Source: Tupaia tana
Lineage: Eukaryota; Chordata; Mammalia; Scandentia; Tupaiidae
Assembly: GCA_026018925.1 (NCBI GenBank)
Contig: JAKSZU010000007.1
Span: 95,838,001 to 95,902,000 of the forward strand
Direction: 5' to 3'
DNA: 64,000 nt
In this document: positions 31,031 through 41,404 of the stretch, piece by piece
Numbering within the stretch: position 1 is the first letter of the stretch
Layout: each line of letters starts with the position of its first letter
Made by a program: the position numbers and the translations under genes
Notes under the pieces: generated by a model
Database searches by the model: none
Told to the model about the DNA's origin: nothing
The model's input: only the letters and a program-made list of their open reading frames with translations

Positions 31031-31199
31031 AAAATTGCTGGATCCATATTTTACATTTTGAGGAACTGTCATACTGTTTTCTACAGGTGTTGCACTACTT
31101 TGTATTTCTCAATAGCAATGCATGAGGTTTCCAATTTCTCTATATTCTTGCCAACATATGTTATTATCTGGTTTTGTTCTTGTTTTCTTAAAATAATAG

Positions 31200-31459
31200 T
31201 GGACCAGCAGATGGCATAATGGTTACGTCACTGGACTTCCCTCGTAGTTGATCACAGTTTGAGTTCAGTTTGGCAGCTTAAAACTCATACCAGGTGCATG
31301 TATGTGCTTGCCCAAGGTCCCAGGAGGAAAATGGAGAAAGAGGGGTTATGGGTTGTCATCCCCCTGGGCAGTAACTTCTCACTTTCCCTCTCACTACCTC
31401 TTTCTCTCTGGCAAGCTCATGCACCCTAAGGCAAAAGACTCTTTAAAAAAGAAAAAAAG
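31200..31459 (+). mobile_element. L/O SINE
   Basis: Head ggaccagcagatggcataat, end gcaccctaaggcaaaagact. Diverged. Confidence 0.85.
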
Positions 31460-31685
31460 AGATTGATTGTAGAAGTTGTAAGAGAGGAGAAAGACTGACT
31501 GATGTTAAGGGATCAGTTCCGTGATGTGGAGGCTGGTCCCAAATCTGAAAGGTAGACCAGACACCTGTGAAAAGGAGATGTTGCAGTTCAGATCTGAAGG
31601 CAGCCTGCCGGCAGAATTTCTCCTTTCTTTGGGGAGTCTGTTTTTCTGTTAAGGCTTCAACTGATTGGACAAGACCCACCCACAC

Positions 31686-32024
31686 GGGCCAGCAGATGAT
31701 GTAGCGGTTACTTTGCTGAACTCCCACATGACTGACCGTGGTTTGAGTCCCTGACCTGGCAGCTTGAAACTTACACTGGGTGCATGTGTGTGTGTGTGTG
31801 CATGCGTGTGCCTGTGTGCCCAAGGACCGGGGAGGAGAATGGAGGAGAAGGGATTGTGGTGTGGCCATTACTCTGGGGAGTGATTTCTCATTTTTCTTCT
31901 GTTTCTATTTCTCCTGCCCAGTGAGTGCACGTGGCTTAAGGCAAAAACCTCTCCAAAAAAAGAAAGGAAGAAAAAGAAAGAAACAAAGAAAGAAAAAGAA
32001 AAAAACCTCTCCAAAAAAAAAAAT
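31686..32024 (+). mobile_element. O/L SINE with doubled 3' end
   Basis: Head gggccagcagatgatgtagc, a GT expansion in the middle, and two aaaacctctcc-plus-A endings separated by about 50 nt of GAAA-type sequence. Confidence 0.85.
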
Positions 32025-32095
32025 ACCCATTATGGAGGGTAATGTGCTTTACTCAAAGTCTGATTTTAATTTTTTTTTTAAAGAATTATTTCTTT

Positions 32096-32527
32096 GGGGC
32101 TGTCAGGTGGTGTGGTGGTTAAAGTGCTAGACTTCCTCATGGCTGACCACGGTTTGTGTCCCAGACTTGGCAGCTTGCTTTCTCACTTTCCTCTTCTCTT
32201 GCTCTTTCTCTCTGTCTCCTTGGTCAAATTAAAAAATAAATAATAGGGACCAGCAGTTAGCGTAATGGCTATGTCACTGGACTCCCATGTAGTCGACTGA
32301 GGTTCAAGTCCCGGATCTGGTGGCTTAAAACTCACGCCGAGAGCGTGTGTGTGCTGCCCAAGATCCCAAGAGGAAAATGGAGAAGGGATTGAGGCATGGG
32401 CATCCCCCGTGGGGGGTGATTTCTTGCTTTCTGTATCTCTGTCTCTCTGTCTTTCTTATGAACACATGCGCCCTATAGCAAAAACCTCTCAAAAAATAAT
32501 AAATAAAATTAAAAGAAATAATTCTTT
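32096..32527 (+). mobile_element. S SINE split by an L SINE
   Basis: Body 32096-32245, last part of the tail after 32496. Confidence 0.85.
32246..32485 (+). mobile_element. L SINE nested in an S SINE tail
   Basis: Head gggaccagcagttagcgtaa; flanked by aaaaaataaataata-type repeats. Confidence 0.92.
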
Positions 32528-32530
32528 AAG

Positions 32531-32668
32531 ATTATTTATTTAATTTTATTTATTATTATTATTTTAATTTAATGAGAATGAGGAAGCAAGCTGCCAGGTC
32601 CAGGACTTGAACCATTGTCAGCCATGTGGGAGTCCAGCACCTTAACCAGCATGCTACCTGCTGGACCC
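32531..32668 (-). mobile_element. S SINE
   Basis: Antisense; flank tgattttaat at 32061 and 32669 brackets the whole 32071-32668 cluster. Confidence 0.88.
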
Positions 32669-32717
32669 TTGATTTTAATGTTAATCTCATCTTAAAATAT
32701 CTCCATAGAAACGTCTT

Positions 32718-32962
32718 GGAGAGGTTTTCGCTATAGGGCGCGTGTGCTCGCCTGAAAGAGAGAGACAGAGAGACAGAAAGCGAGAAGTCACCCCCAGGGG
32801 GGATGCCCACGCTGCAATCCATCCTCCTCCATTCTCCTCTCGGGATCTTGGGCACGCACGCACACACGCCTGGCGTGAGTTTAAGCCACGAGGTCCGGGA
32901 CTCAAACTGCGGTCGACTACATGGGAGTCCAGCGATATAGCCATTATGCCAACTGCAGGTCC
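32718..32962 (-). mobile_element. L SINE without an A tail, with TSD
   Basis: Antisense; ends at ggagaggttttcgctatagg with no T-run. TSD ccatagaaacgtctt / ccatagaaacatctt (32703-32717, 32963-32977). Confidence 0.9.
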
Positions 32963-33005
32963 CCATAGAAACATCTTGAATAATATTTGATCAAATATAT
33001 AAGAA

Positions 33006-33105
33006 CCGTGGCCTAGTCTAGCTGACATGTAAAACCGACAGCCCCAGAAGATCGGGTACTGTGCCCGTACTCCCTGCTGGGAAGCTGAGGCAAGATCGCA
33101 AGCAG
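33006..33105 (+). mobile_element. 7SL-derived SINE fragment
   Basis: cccgtactccctgctgggaa and gctgaggcaagatcgcaag match the 7SL/Alu middle; the start is very diverged. Confidence 0.5.
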
Positions 33106-33110
33106 AGAGG

Positions 33111-33345
33111 TCCTGGTACTTGTGCTCACTGGAGGGAGGTAAAGAAACAAAAAGAGGAAAAGTGAGAAATCACCCTCCAGGAGGAATGGCCGCGCCACAG
33201 TCCCCTCTCTTCCATTCTCCTCTCGGGATTTTGGGCACGCACGCACATGCGCTTGGTGTGATTTTCAAGCTATAAGTCCTGAACTTAAATCATGGCGGGC
33301 CATGTGGGAATCTAGCGCCTTAATCACTGTGCCATATGCTGGCCC
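33111..33345 (-). mobile_element. O SINE
   Basis: Antisense; gtgctcactggagg to ccatatgctggcccc, no tail kept. Confidence 0.88.
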
Positions 33346-33658
33346 CTCTAGCAAAATTGTTAACAAATTAATTGTCACAATAGGTTTCTGCTCTGTTTGT
33401 TTCCAGGCAGAGCCGTGTGACTCACGTTCTTTCCTAGATATATTCTCAGGCTGGTGTGTGGTTTATTTCTCTGCCCCCTTCTTGCCCCGGCGGCGGCGTT
33501 GAAGCTGTGTGAGGTAGGAAGCCCGCCCTCCACAGAGCACCCTGCTGCACGCATGTAATTCCACACCCCTTCCATCTTACCTTGTACTGTCTCCTGCCCA
33601 GCAGTCAGCCTGTCTAACCTCAGAAGGCCCATGGCCTTACGACTCTCTCTTTTCTTTC
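33346..33658. other. Intergenic, no feature recognised
   Basis: Contains a short CGG-rich patch at 33488 (ggcggcggcg) but no wider CpG island. Confidence 0.4.
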
Positions 33659-33667
33659 CATCTCTGC

Positions 33668-33787
33668 TTTTTTTTTTTTTTTTTTTTAAAGGTTTTTGCC
33701 ATAGGGTGTGTGCACTTCCTGGAGAGGAGAGAGAGAGGGAAAGTGAGAAATCCTGCCACCTTAACCACCATGCCACCTGCTAGTCTC
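33668..33787 (-). mobile_element. L/O SINE with large internal deletion, TSD present
   Basis: Antisense; the part from the CT-rich stretch to the head is lost (gagaaatc joins ctgccacctt). TSD catctctgcttt on both sides. Confidence 0.88.
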
Positions 33788-34050
33788 CCATCTCTGCTTT
33801 AAGACCAGGTGATTCTCACCTAAGCTACCTGTCTCTCAAGATACTATTTAAAGATCCCTGTACTCAATAAATTAATGTCTCTCCTCTCTCAATTTACCTA
33901 GTCTGGGTGCTGGAGCGAGGGTTCTGCAAATCACAGTTCTGTTTTATCAGCAGGCTCAATGTTGGACTCTGCCAGTAAGGGCCACCAGAGGGAGAGGGAG
34001 ATGACGAGGCCAGAGGAAGAAGGGTTCACTCTCGTTTTGATTCTTATTCC
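33788..34050. other. Intergenic, no feature recognised
   Basis: Single-copy-looking DNA. Confidence 0.4.
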
Positions 34051-34312
34051 TTTTTTTTTTTTTTTCTTTGAGAGAAATTTTTGCTATAGGGCGCATGTGC
34101 TCGTGGGAGAGACAGAGAGACCAAAAGAGAGAAATCACCTCCCAGGGAGGATGGTCACACTGCAATCTCTTCTCTTTCATTCTCCTCTCAGGATTTTGGG
34201 CACACTTGCCCAAGTGTCCAGTGTAAGTTTCAAGCCACCAGATCCAGGATTTGAACCATGGTCAGCCATGTGGGAGTCCACCAATGTAACCATTACACTA
34301 TCTGCTGGTCCC
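34051..34312 (-). mobile_element. L SINE
   Basis: Antisense; flanks ttcttattcct / ttcttgttcct. Confidence 0.9.
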
Positions 34313-34401
34313 GGTTCTTGTTCCTTAAGGGTCACTCTATCTACCCCCCTTCTCCTCTGCAAAAGAAAGGCCATCCTGAAGGGCAGATGGGAGAGTTAGG
34401 G

Positions 34402-34618
34402 CTGCTGGATTCAACATGGTCAACTGCATGGTTCGAATGTTGGACCCGGAGGCTTGAAAAACATGCTGTGTGCATGTTTCCCAAAATCCCAAGAGAAGAA
34501 TGGAGGAGAGTATTGCCACGTGGCCATGCCCCTTGGGGGATGTGTTCTCACTTTCTCTCTGTTTAGTGACTCACGTGTTCTATAGCAAATAAAAACAAAC
34601 AAAATGAAAAAAAAAAAC
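34402..34618 (+). mobile_element. O SINE, 5' truncated
   Basis: Starts within the head at gctgctggattcaacatggt and ends in a mixed CAAA/A tail. Confidence 0.82.
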
Positions 34619-34744
34619 ATTCTATAGCAGCAGCTGAATCCATTTGCAATTCCCGCCCCCCAACAATTGCAGAACCAGCTCCTCAGAGACCCCGGCACCT
34701 GCTGGATCCTCTTCCCCACGGCCACAGGTCTGGTTCTTCCTCAA

Positions 34745-34985
34745 GAGACATGTACACAACAATACAGACTTAGAGAAACAGAAAGAGAGAGGAAGAAAGT
34801 GAGAAAGCATCTTCTGTGGGGAGAGCCATGCCACAATCCCTTCTCCTCCATTTCTCATGCTGGAATTCAGGGCATGCACACACACATGCCCAGTGTGTCC
34901 TTCAAGTCACCGTGTCTGGGACTCAAACCATGCAGTCTGCCATGTGGGATCCAGCTGCCTTAACCGCCATGCCACTGGCTGGCCC
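34745..34985 (-). mobile_element. O SINE
   Basis: Antisense; ends cgccatgccactggctggccc. Confidence 0.85.
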
Positions 34986-35136
34986 AACTCTATGGCTCTT
35001 GCAGATGTACCTGCCTTGTTTTTGTTAGTTAAGCCCTGTGCTTGGCCTCAGCTACTCTGTGCCTCCACAGAGTTTTTCTTTTCTTTCTTTTGTAAAAGTA
35101 ATTATTGAATTTATTATTTCTTTTTTCTTTTTTTAG

Positions 35137-35391
35137 TAGAAAAATTTTTGAGAGGTTTTTACTATAGGGTGCGTGTGCTCACCAGAAAGACAGAGAGAGA
35201 CAGAGAGACAGAAAGCAAGAAATCACCCCCCAGGGGGGATGGCCACGCCGCAATCCTTTCTCCTCCATTCTCCTCTCAGGATCTTAGGCACGTACGCACA
35301 CGCGCCCGATGGGAGTTTAAGTCCAGGACTCGAACCATGGTTGACCACATGGGAGTCCAGCAACACAGCCATTACACCATCTGCTGGTCCC
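35137..35391 (-). mobile_element. L SINE
   Basis: Antisense; box B region ctcgaaccatgg, part of the ccaccgg spacer deleted. Confidence 0.9.
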
Positions 35392-35430
35392 AACATAATT
35401 TCTTTGTTTAAAGAATTTTTTAAAACTCAG

Positions 35431-35575
35431 GGCTGGCAGGTGGTATGGTGGTTAAGGGGGCTGGACTCCCACATGGCCAAAGGTTCAAGTTCCAGACCTG
35501 GCAGCTTGCCTTCTCACTTTCTCTCTCTCTCACTCTGTCCCTCTGTGGTCAAATTAAAAGAAAGAAGGAAAGAAA

Positions 35576-35631
<56 letters not shown>

Positions 35632-35650
35632 AAAATAAAATAATTTTAAA
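35431..35650 (+). mobile_element. S SINE with an expanded GAAA tail
   Basis: Head ggctggcaggtggtatggtg; the tail has grown into the GAAA array. Confidence 0.9.
35561..35632 (+). repeat. (GAAA)n microsatellite
   Basis: About 17 units in the tail of an S SINE; the open frame through it (KERKKERKK) is not a gene. Confidence 0.95.
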
Positions 35651-35666
35651 AACTTTATCTATTTAG

Positions 35667-36115
35667 GGGCCAGCAGTTGGCATAATGGCTGTATCAATGG
35701 ACCCCATGTAGTCGACCCCAGTTCGAGTCCCAAACCCGGTGGCTTAAAACTCATACTGGGTGGAACCAGCAGGTGGCTCAGTGGTTAAAGTGCTGGACAC
35801 TCCCACATGGGCAACCATAGTTCAAGTCCTGGACCTGGTGGCTTGCTTTCTCGCTTTCCTCTCTCTCTCTCTCTCTCTTTCTCTGGTCAAATTAAAATGA
35901 AGGAATGAATAAATAAATACATACATAATTAAAAAAGAAAAAGCCTCACACCGGATGTGTGTGTATGTGTGTGCCCAAGATCCCAAGAGGAGAATGGAGG
36001 AGAAGGGATTGCAGCGTGGCCATACCCCCAGAGGATGATTTCTCGCTTTCTGTCTCTCTGTCTCTTTCTGTCTTTCTGAGAAGTGCATGCACCCTATAGC
36101 AAAAACCTCTCCAAA
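35667..36115 (+). mobile_element. L SINE split by an S SINE
   Basis: Head part ends at actcatactgggt; the rest resumes at 35943 (cctcacaccggatgtgtg). Confidence 0.88.
35762..35942 (+). mobile_element. S SINE nested in an L SINE
   Basis: Head ggaaccagcaggtggctcag, long CT run. Shows S inserting into L, the reverse of other nests here. Confidence 0.9.
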
Positions 36116-36116
36116 A

Positions 36117-36155
<39 letters not shown>
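36117..36155 (+). repeat. (AAAT)n microsatellite
   Basis: About ten AAAT units in the tail of the L SINE. Confidence 0.93.
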
Positions 36156-36157
<2 letters not shown>

Positions 36158-36403
36158 CTTAAAGAAAAAACTTTTAAAAAAGAAATGGGAACTGTTAAAG
36201 CAATTCCTATTTTCTTCTATTATGTGTTTGTATAATTACGACTTATAAATAATAAACAAAATTTTCTTTTCTCCTTCCTCTTATTATTTTATGCAACTTT
36301 TTAAAGAGGGATTTTTGCTATAGGGCATGTACACTCACCAGAGAGATGGAAAGTAAGAAATCACCCTACAGGGTGGATGGCCATGCCTCAATCCCTTCTC
36401 CAT

Positions 36404-37057
36404 TGTGGGAGGCTGTGCACCAGTGAATCTGCCGAGGTTTCTCAGAGAACAAACAATTGCCATGATTGGCTCCCCTTCAAAAACCTCACCTTCAAAACCT
36501 TGCTCTGATTGGCCACTAGAATCCCTCAGATTTGCATATCTGGCACCTCATGATTGATCCAAAAGCAACCAATCATAACCCACCTTTTACAACCAATCAT
36601 AACCTACCTTTTACAACCAATCATGGCCCACCAGCATGTATATAACCATGATGCCTGGCCCACAATCGCCAGACGACCCAGAAGACCCTGAAGAGTTGAA
36701 ACACTGCATCGTCTCCGGACGACCCTGAAGAGTTGTAACACCGTATCGTCTCCGGAAGACCCTGAAGAGCTATAACACTGTGTCATCTCCGGACGACCCT
36801 GAGTTGTGACACTGCGTCGTCTCCGGAAGACCCTGAAGAGCTGTGACACCGCATCGTCTCCGTGCTGCTCACAATAGACGACGCGACCCTGAAGAGTTGT
36901 AACACTGCGTCATCTCCGTGCTGTACCGTGCTGCCCACAATAAACGGACGACCCTGAAGACACTGTGTCGTCTCCGTGTTGTAACACTGCGCTGCTTGTC
37001 CCAGCTCTCACTCCTTCCCTCAGGAAACCTGTTTGACTGTCCCCCTGGGCCAGGACA
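36404..37057. mobile_element. Solo retroviral LTR, 6-bp TSD, likely ERV class II
   Basis: A 654-bp fossil starting TGTGGGAGG and ending CCAGGACA (TG...CA), flanked by perfect ctccat repeats (36398-36403, 37058-37063). In + orientation it has three CCAAT boxes (36569, 36593, 36617), a TATATAA box at 36639-36645 and AATAAA at 36939-36944. A degenerate tandem array of about 37-bp units fills 36673-36990. No internal viral region remains. The 6-bp duplication favours a beta-retrovirus-like (class II) source. It is younger than the L SINE it entered. Confidence 0.85.
36673..36990 (+). repeat. Tandem array inside the LTR
   Basis: Imperfect units containing gaccctgaagagttgtaaca and cgtctccgga, about seven to nine copies; two longer units add a gtgctgcccacaata part. 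Confidence 0.85.
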
Positions 37058-37193
37058 CTCCATTCTCCTCTTAGGGATCCTGGGCATGCATGCACATGTG
37101 CCCGGCATGAGTTTTAAGCTACTGGGCCTGAGACTCAAACTGCCATCGACTACATGGGACTCAGCAATTTAACATTACATATCCACTGGTCCC

Positions 37194-37842
37194 TACTTTA
37201 TGCAAATTGTGTTTAAAGTTAACTTTACAATTAAGATTTTAGGTAATTGAATTTTCACAGGTTAGTGACTGATTTTGAAGAATTACAAACATAGCCCGGA
37301 CCATAAGGATTTTGCATCTCCTCATGTTGGGAAGTGAGTGAAAATGTATTTGTACAAAAAACAGTTGCACCTTGTTAGGTAGGAGAATAGAATTGTCTCA
37401 TAAAGAAGTTAAAAAATGTGGAGCCAAATGCTTAAGAGGTGGTCTATGCACTAGAGAAGTCACTGTCTCAGACCCACCGCCTGTCTGCACTCGGCCTCGC
37501 ACAGTAGTGGAGCTGGGTCACTGCAGCCACACCTCTGCTCTGCCGATCGGAGGCACTACAGAGACTCCAGAACTGGACCGTCCTGTTACATTCCCTTCCT
37601 GTGACAGTGAACCCGGCAGAGCTCCCTCACCCTGGCAGAAGCAATTCCTTCCTGTAGTAATGGCTGAAGTGAGTTTGCAGGTATTCCCACCAATTACAGA
37701 AGCAACTTTATCATGTCCCACCTCAAACACCTTAGCATCCACCAGTTGGTACCTCGTCTTCAGCGATCAGAGTGCTAGCTCTAGAGGACCCCTGTGCTAA
37801 GGCTCTAAGTTGTGATCATTCCAATCTCTTCTTCTGAAGGTA
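37194..37842. other. Intergenic, no feature recognised
   Basis: A 142-codon open frame (37372-37800) has no recognisable domain or promoter. Confidence 0.4.
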
Positions 37843-37972
37843 TTTATTATTTAATGTGTATGTGCTCATCAGAGGCAGAGAGGGAGGGGGAGAGTGAGAA
37901 AGCAAGCCGCCAGGTCTGGAACTCGAACCATGGTTGGCTACGTGGAGTCCAACACCTCAACCACCATGCCAC
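37843..37972 (-). mobile_element. S/intermediate SINE, head end decayed
   Basis: Antisense; gtatgtgctcatcagaggca to atgccacc. Confidence 0.8.
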
Positions 37973-38007
37973 CTTTCTCACCTCCCCACCCCCGTTTTCT
38001 TTTGTTT

Positions 38008-38247
38008 TCATTTTTGCTATAAGGCATGTGCACTCACTGGAGAGAGACAGAGACAGAGAGAGGGGATGTGAGAAACCACCCCACGAGGGGAATGGCTATT
38101 TCGCAGTCCTTCTCCATTCTCCTCTCAGGTTTTGGGGACACACCCACATGTGCCCAGAGTGATTTTCAAGCCGTCAGGTCTGGAACTCAATTGTGCAATT
38201 GGCCATGCGGGGTCCAACGCCTAACCCCCACGCCACTGGCAGGCCCA
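38008..38247 (-). mobile_element. O SINE
   Basis: Antisense; ttttgctataaggcatgtgc to cactggcaggccc. Confidence 0.85.
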
Positions 38248-38248
38248 A

Positions 38249-38719
38249 CCAGACTCTTGTTTTGTTCCCTGAGCCCTGAGGTTGATTGTTGCTCCCTGCT
38301 GTCGCTGCCTCCGTGACACCTCGCTTGCTCACTTACCTGGTTCGTCACTTCTGATCTAGGTGACATTCTTTACATGAAATTCTTTCTGTTCAGATAACTA
38401 GCTTGGTTTTGGTCTCCTGACTGTTGCAGATCCCAACAGTAGCCAACCATACTTAGCCCAGACTCTTTCCAGTTTCTCCCATAGACCTGCGAGCTGAGGA
38501 GGCACGTGACTTACCTCCCACGTGCTGGAGATGGGGATTTGTGGCTCTCCCTCCCTGTGAAGCCCATGTCCTCTGGCAACTGAAAGGAAGGAAGAAAAAG
38601 AGAAAAAGAAAGAAAGAAAGTGGTGGCTGTTCTTGAATCTGACCCTAACGAGAGTGAGAAAGGTAAACCTGAACTAAAGCAAGGAGGTAATCAACCAAGG
38701 GAAGCTCTTTGGTTTAAGG
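38249..38719. other. Intergenic with a short GAAA-rich patch
   Basis: GGAA/GAAA units at about 38584-38620; nothing else recognised. Confidence 0.5.
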
Positions 38720-38780
38720 TTTTGTTTTGTTTTGTTTTGCTTTGCCAGAGGGCACGTGCACACTTGATAGAGACAGAGAC

Positions 38781-38811
<31 letters not shown>

Positions 38812-38991
38812 AAGGAGAAAGCACCCCCCCGGAATGTGGTCACATCACAACTCCTCCATTTCTCGTCCATGCGGGACTCTGCATCCACATACACACGCTT
38901 GGTGATTCCCAACACTCCAGGACCAGAACTCGAATGCGCAGTCAGCCATGTGGGATTCAGCTCCCTTAACCGCTAGGCCACAGGGCAGCCT
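38720..38991 (-). mobile_element. O SINE with (GTTTT)n tail and GA expansion
   Basis: Antisense; the tail has become GTTTT repeats and the CT-rich stretch a long GA run. Confidence 0.82.
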
Positions 38992-39029
38992 GTGCTTGAT
39001 GTTCTTTTTTCCTTTTTCTTTTTGTTAAT

Positions 39030-39278
39030 TTAAAAAAAAAAAAATTGCTAGAGGGCATGCATACTTGCTGGGAAGGGAGAGAATGAGAAAGGGAAAATGA
39101 GAAAACATGCCTTCTGGGGGTGGTCACACCACAATCCTTCTTCATGTCTCCTTCAGGATTTTGGGTACACATACACGCGTGCCTGGCATGTTTCTCAAGC
39201 TGCTGGGTCCAAGACTTGAACAACGCAGCTGGCCACGTGGGACCCAGCTGCCTTAATCACTAGGCCACCAGTTGGTCC
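39030..39278 (-). mobile_element. O SINE
   Basis: Antisense; attgctagagggcatgcata to ccaccagttggtcc. Confidence 0.83.
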
Positions 39279-39985
39279 ATAATTTTCTGTCAATTAAAAA
39301 CCAGGACAGGACTTTCCGTATGGGAGCCGCCGGGTTGAGAGGAGCGTGGTCCTCTCCTCGCCCCGCCATGGTGTGTGCTTCTCTACTGATACCAGTGTAC
39401 TCTGAGAAGGGAAAGTCATCTGGCAAAAATGTCACCGTGCCCGTGGTATTCGAGGCTCCTGTCCAACCAGATATTATGAACTTTGTTCACACCAACTTGT
39501 GCAAAAATAACAGACAGCCCTGTGCTGTCAGTGAGTTAGCAGGCCTTCAGGCGAGTGCTGAGTCTTGGGGTAGTGGGAGAGCTGTGGCTCGGATTCCCAG
39601 AGTTCAAGGTGGTGGGACTCACCGTTCTGGCCAGGGTGCTTTCGGAAATATGTATCAAGGAGGTCGTATGTTTGTACCAAGACCTGGCGCCGTGGGCACC
39701 ACAGAGTGAACACAACCCACAAACGGTACGCCATCTGCTCTGCCCTGCCACCCTGCTGCCTCGGCCTTCCAGCTCTAGTCATGTCTAAGGTCATCATACT
39801 GAGGAATTTGATGGTTGAAGATAAAGTTGAAGGCGACAAGACCAAGGAGGCTGTTTTGCTTCTGAAGAAACTTAAGGCCTGGAATGACATGAAAGAGGTC
39901 TATGCCTCTCAGCAAACCAGAGCTGGCAAGAGCAAAATGAGAAACCATCATTGTATCTAGCACATCTATAACGAGGACAACGGTA

Positions 39986-40246
39986 GGGACTGGCAGTTGG
40001 CATAATGGCTATGTCACTGGACTCCCATGTAGTTGACCGTGGTTCAAGTCCCAGACCCGGTGGCTTCAACTCACGCCGGGTGCATGTGTGTATGTGCCCA
40101 AGATCCTGAGAGGAGAATGGAGGAGAAGGGATTGTGGTGTGGCCATCCCACCTGGGGGGTGATTTCTCGCTTTCTGTCTCTCTCTAGACAGAGGGCACAC
40201 ATGCCCTATAGCAAAAACCTCTCCAAAAAAAAAAAAAAAAAAAAAA
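39986..40246 (+). mobile_element. L SINE in the RPL4 pseudogene, with TSD
   Basis: TSD gaggacaacggta at 39973-39985 and 40247-40259, perfect and made of RPL4 coding sequence. Confidence 0.96.
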
Positions 40247-40445
40247 GAGGACAACGGTATCATCTGGCCTTCAGAAACATCCCTGCAATCTCTCTGCTTA
40301 ATGTAAGCAAACTGAGCATTTTGAAAGTTGCTCCTGGTGGGGATGTGGGCATGTTTCTGCATTTGGGCTGAAAGTGCCTTTTGGAAGTTAGATGAGTTGT
40401 ATGGCACTTGGTGGAAATCTGCTTCCCTCGAAATTAACTATAGAG

Positions 40446-40638
40446 GGAGTCAGCAGGTGGCATGGTAGTTAAGGCACTGGACTCCCACATGGCTGACCAC
40501 AGTTCAAGGCCTGGATATGGCAGCTTGCTTCCTCACTTCCTCTCTCTCTCTCGCTCGCTCACTGTTTCTCTCTAGTCAAATTTAAATAAATAAATAAAGT
40601 TAAATAGAATAATTATTAAAAAAAAAAAAAAAAAAAAA
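40446..40638 (+). mobile_element. S SINE, first of a three-element stack
   Basis: Flanked by taactatagag (40435-40445) and taactatggag (40642-40652), RPL4-derived. A TCGC expansion lies in the CT stretch. Confidence 0.92.
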
Positions 40639-40652
40639 GAGTAACTATGGAG

Positions 40653-40915
40653 GGACCAGCAGATGGCGTAATGGTTATTAAGTTGTTGGACTCCCACCCG
40701 GGCAACCAAGGTTCGAGTCCCAGACCCAGAGACTTGAAACTCATGCCAGGCACACGTGCGTGCGTGCCCAAGATCCTGAGAGGAGAATGGAGAAGGGATT
40801 GCAGCGTGGCCATCTCTCCTAGGGGTGATTTCTCACTTTTTGTTTCTGTCTCTCTGGCAAGCATACGTGCCCTATAGCAAACATCTCTCTTGAAAATAAA
40901 TAAATGAAATAATAA
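40653..40915 (+). mobile_element. L SINE, second of the stack
   Basis: Head ggaccagcagatggcgtaat, with an extra tta in the box A region; tail AAAT-type. Confidence 0.9.
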
Positions 40916-40921
40916 ATAAAT

Positions 40922-41174
40922 GGGGAACAGCAGGTGGCATACTGGTTAAAGTGCTAAACTCCTACATGATTGACCATGGTTCAAGTCCTAGACCTGGCGG
41001 CTTGAATCTCACACCGGCACATGTGCATGCGTGTCCAAGATCTCGGGAGGAGAATGGAGGAGAAGGGATTGTGGAGAGGCCATCCCTCCGGTGGGTAATT
41101 TCTCACTTTCTCTCTCACTGTCTCTCTCTCCCCTACAAGTGAATGTGCTCTAAGGCAAAAACTTCTAAGAAAAA
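40922..41174 (+). mobile_element. L/O SINE, third of the stack
   Basis: Head ggggaacagcaggtggcata; the tail runs into gagtaattacaacc, a third copy of the RPL4 target. Confidence 0.88.
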
Positions 41175-41249
41175 AGAGTAATTACAACCTTCCCATGCAC
41201 AGGGTGATGAGCACAGGCCTTAGCAAAATCTTTAAAAGTCCAGAGATCC

Positions 41250-41390
41250 ATCTGCAATCCCTTCTCTATTCTCCATTCAAGGTATTGGGTACACACGCGT
41301 GCCCGGTGTGAGTTTTAAAGCCTCAGGTCCATGACTAGAACCATGGCATGGGAGTCCAGAGACATAACCATTACACCATCTGCTGGTCCC
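41250..41390 (-). mobile_element. L SINE, 3' part missing
   Basis: Antisense; starts at ctgcaatcccttctctat and ends ctgctggtccc. Confidence 0.85.
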
Positions 41391-41404
41391 TCTACAGCAA
41401 TTTT

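Larger units (their letters stand above)
30340..31195 (-). mobile_element. L1 3' UTR fragment, split by two L SINEs
   Basis: Antisense match to the old L1 3' region: cattcatcctccagtggaca, gggtataaacccgtaagtag, attgctggatcc, then tgaggaactgtcatactgtt. The SINEs sit at 30546 and 30803. Confidence 0.8.
36303..37193 (-). mobile_element. L SINE split by a solo LTR
   Basis: Antisense; pieces 36303-36403 and 37058-37193. Outer flanks share ttatgcaa. Confidence 0.88.
39301..41249 (+). pseudogene. RPL4: RPL4 processed pseudogene split by four SINEs
   Basis: Retrocopy of ribosomal protein L4 mRNA without introns. It starts in the 5' UTR (gttgagaggagcgtgg), reaches the start codon at 39369, then encodes SVYSEKG-, NFVHTNL-, [19 protein letters not shown]- and VEDKVEG-like segments with frameshifts, stops and small deletions. 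It continues after the first SINE at 40247 ([20 protein letters not shown]) and again after a three-SINE stack at 41175 (SNYNLPMH-type) to about 41249, near two thirds of the mRNA, where another SINE fragment cuts it. Dead gene; open frames over it are shadows. Confidence 0.92.

Noticed and set aside
35431-35666. A Lys/Glu/Arg-rich protein (KERKKERKK)
   Set aside because: It is the translated GAAA microsatellite in a SINE tail.
36673-36990. A CRISPR array
   Set aside because: Units are imperfect, adjoining without unique spacers, inside a retroviral LTR in a mammalian genome.
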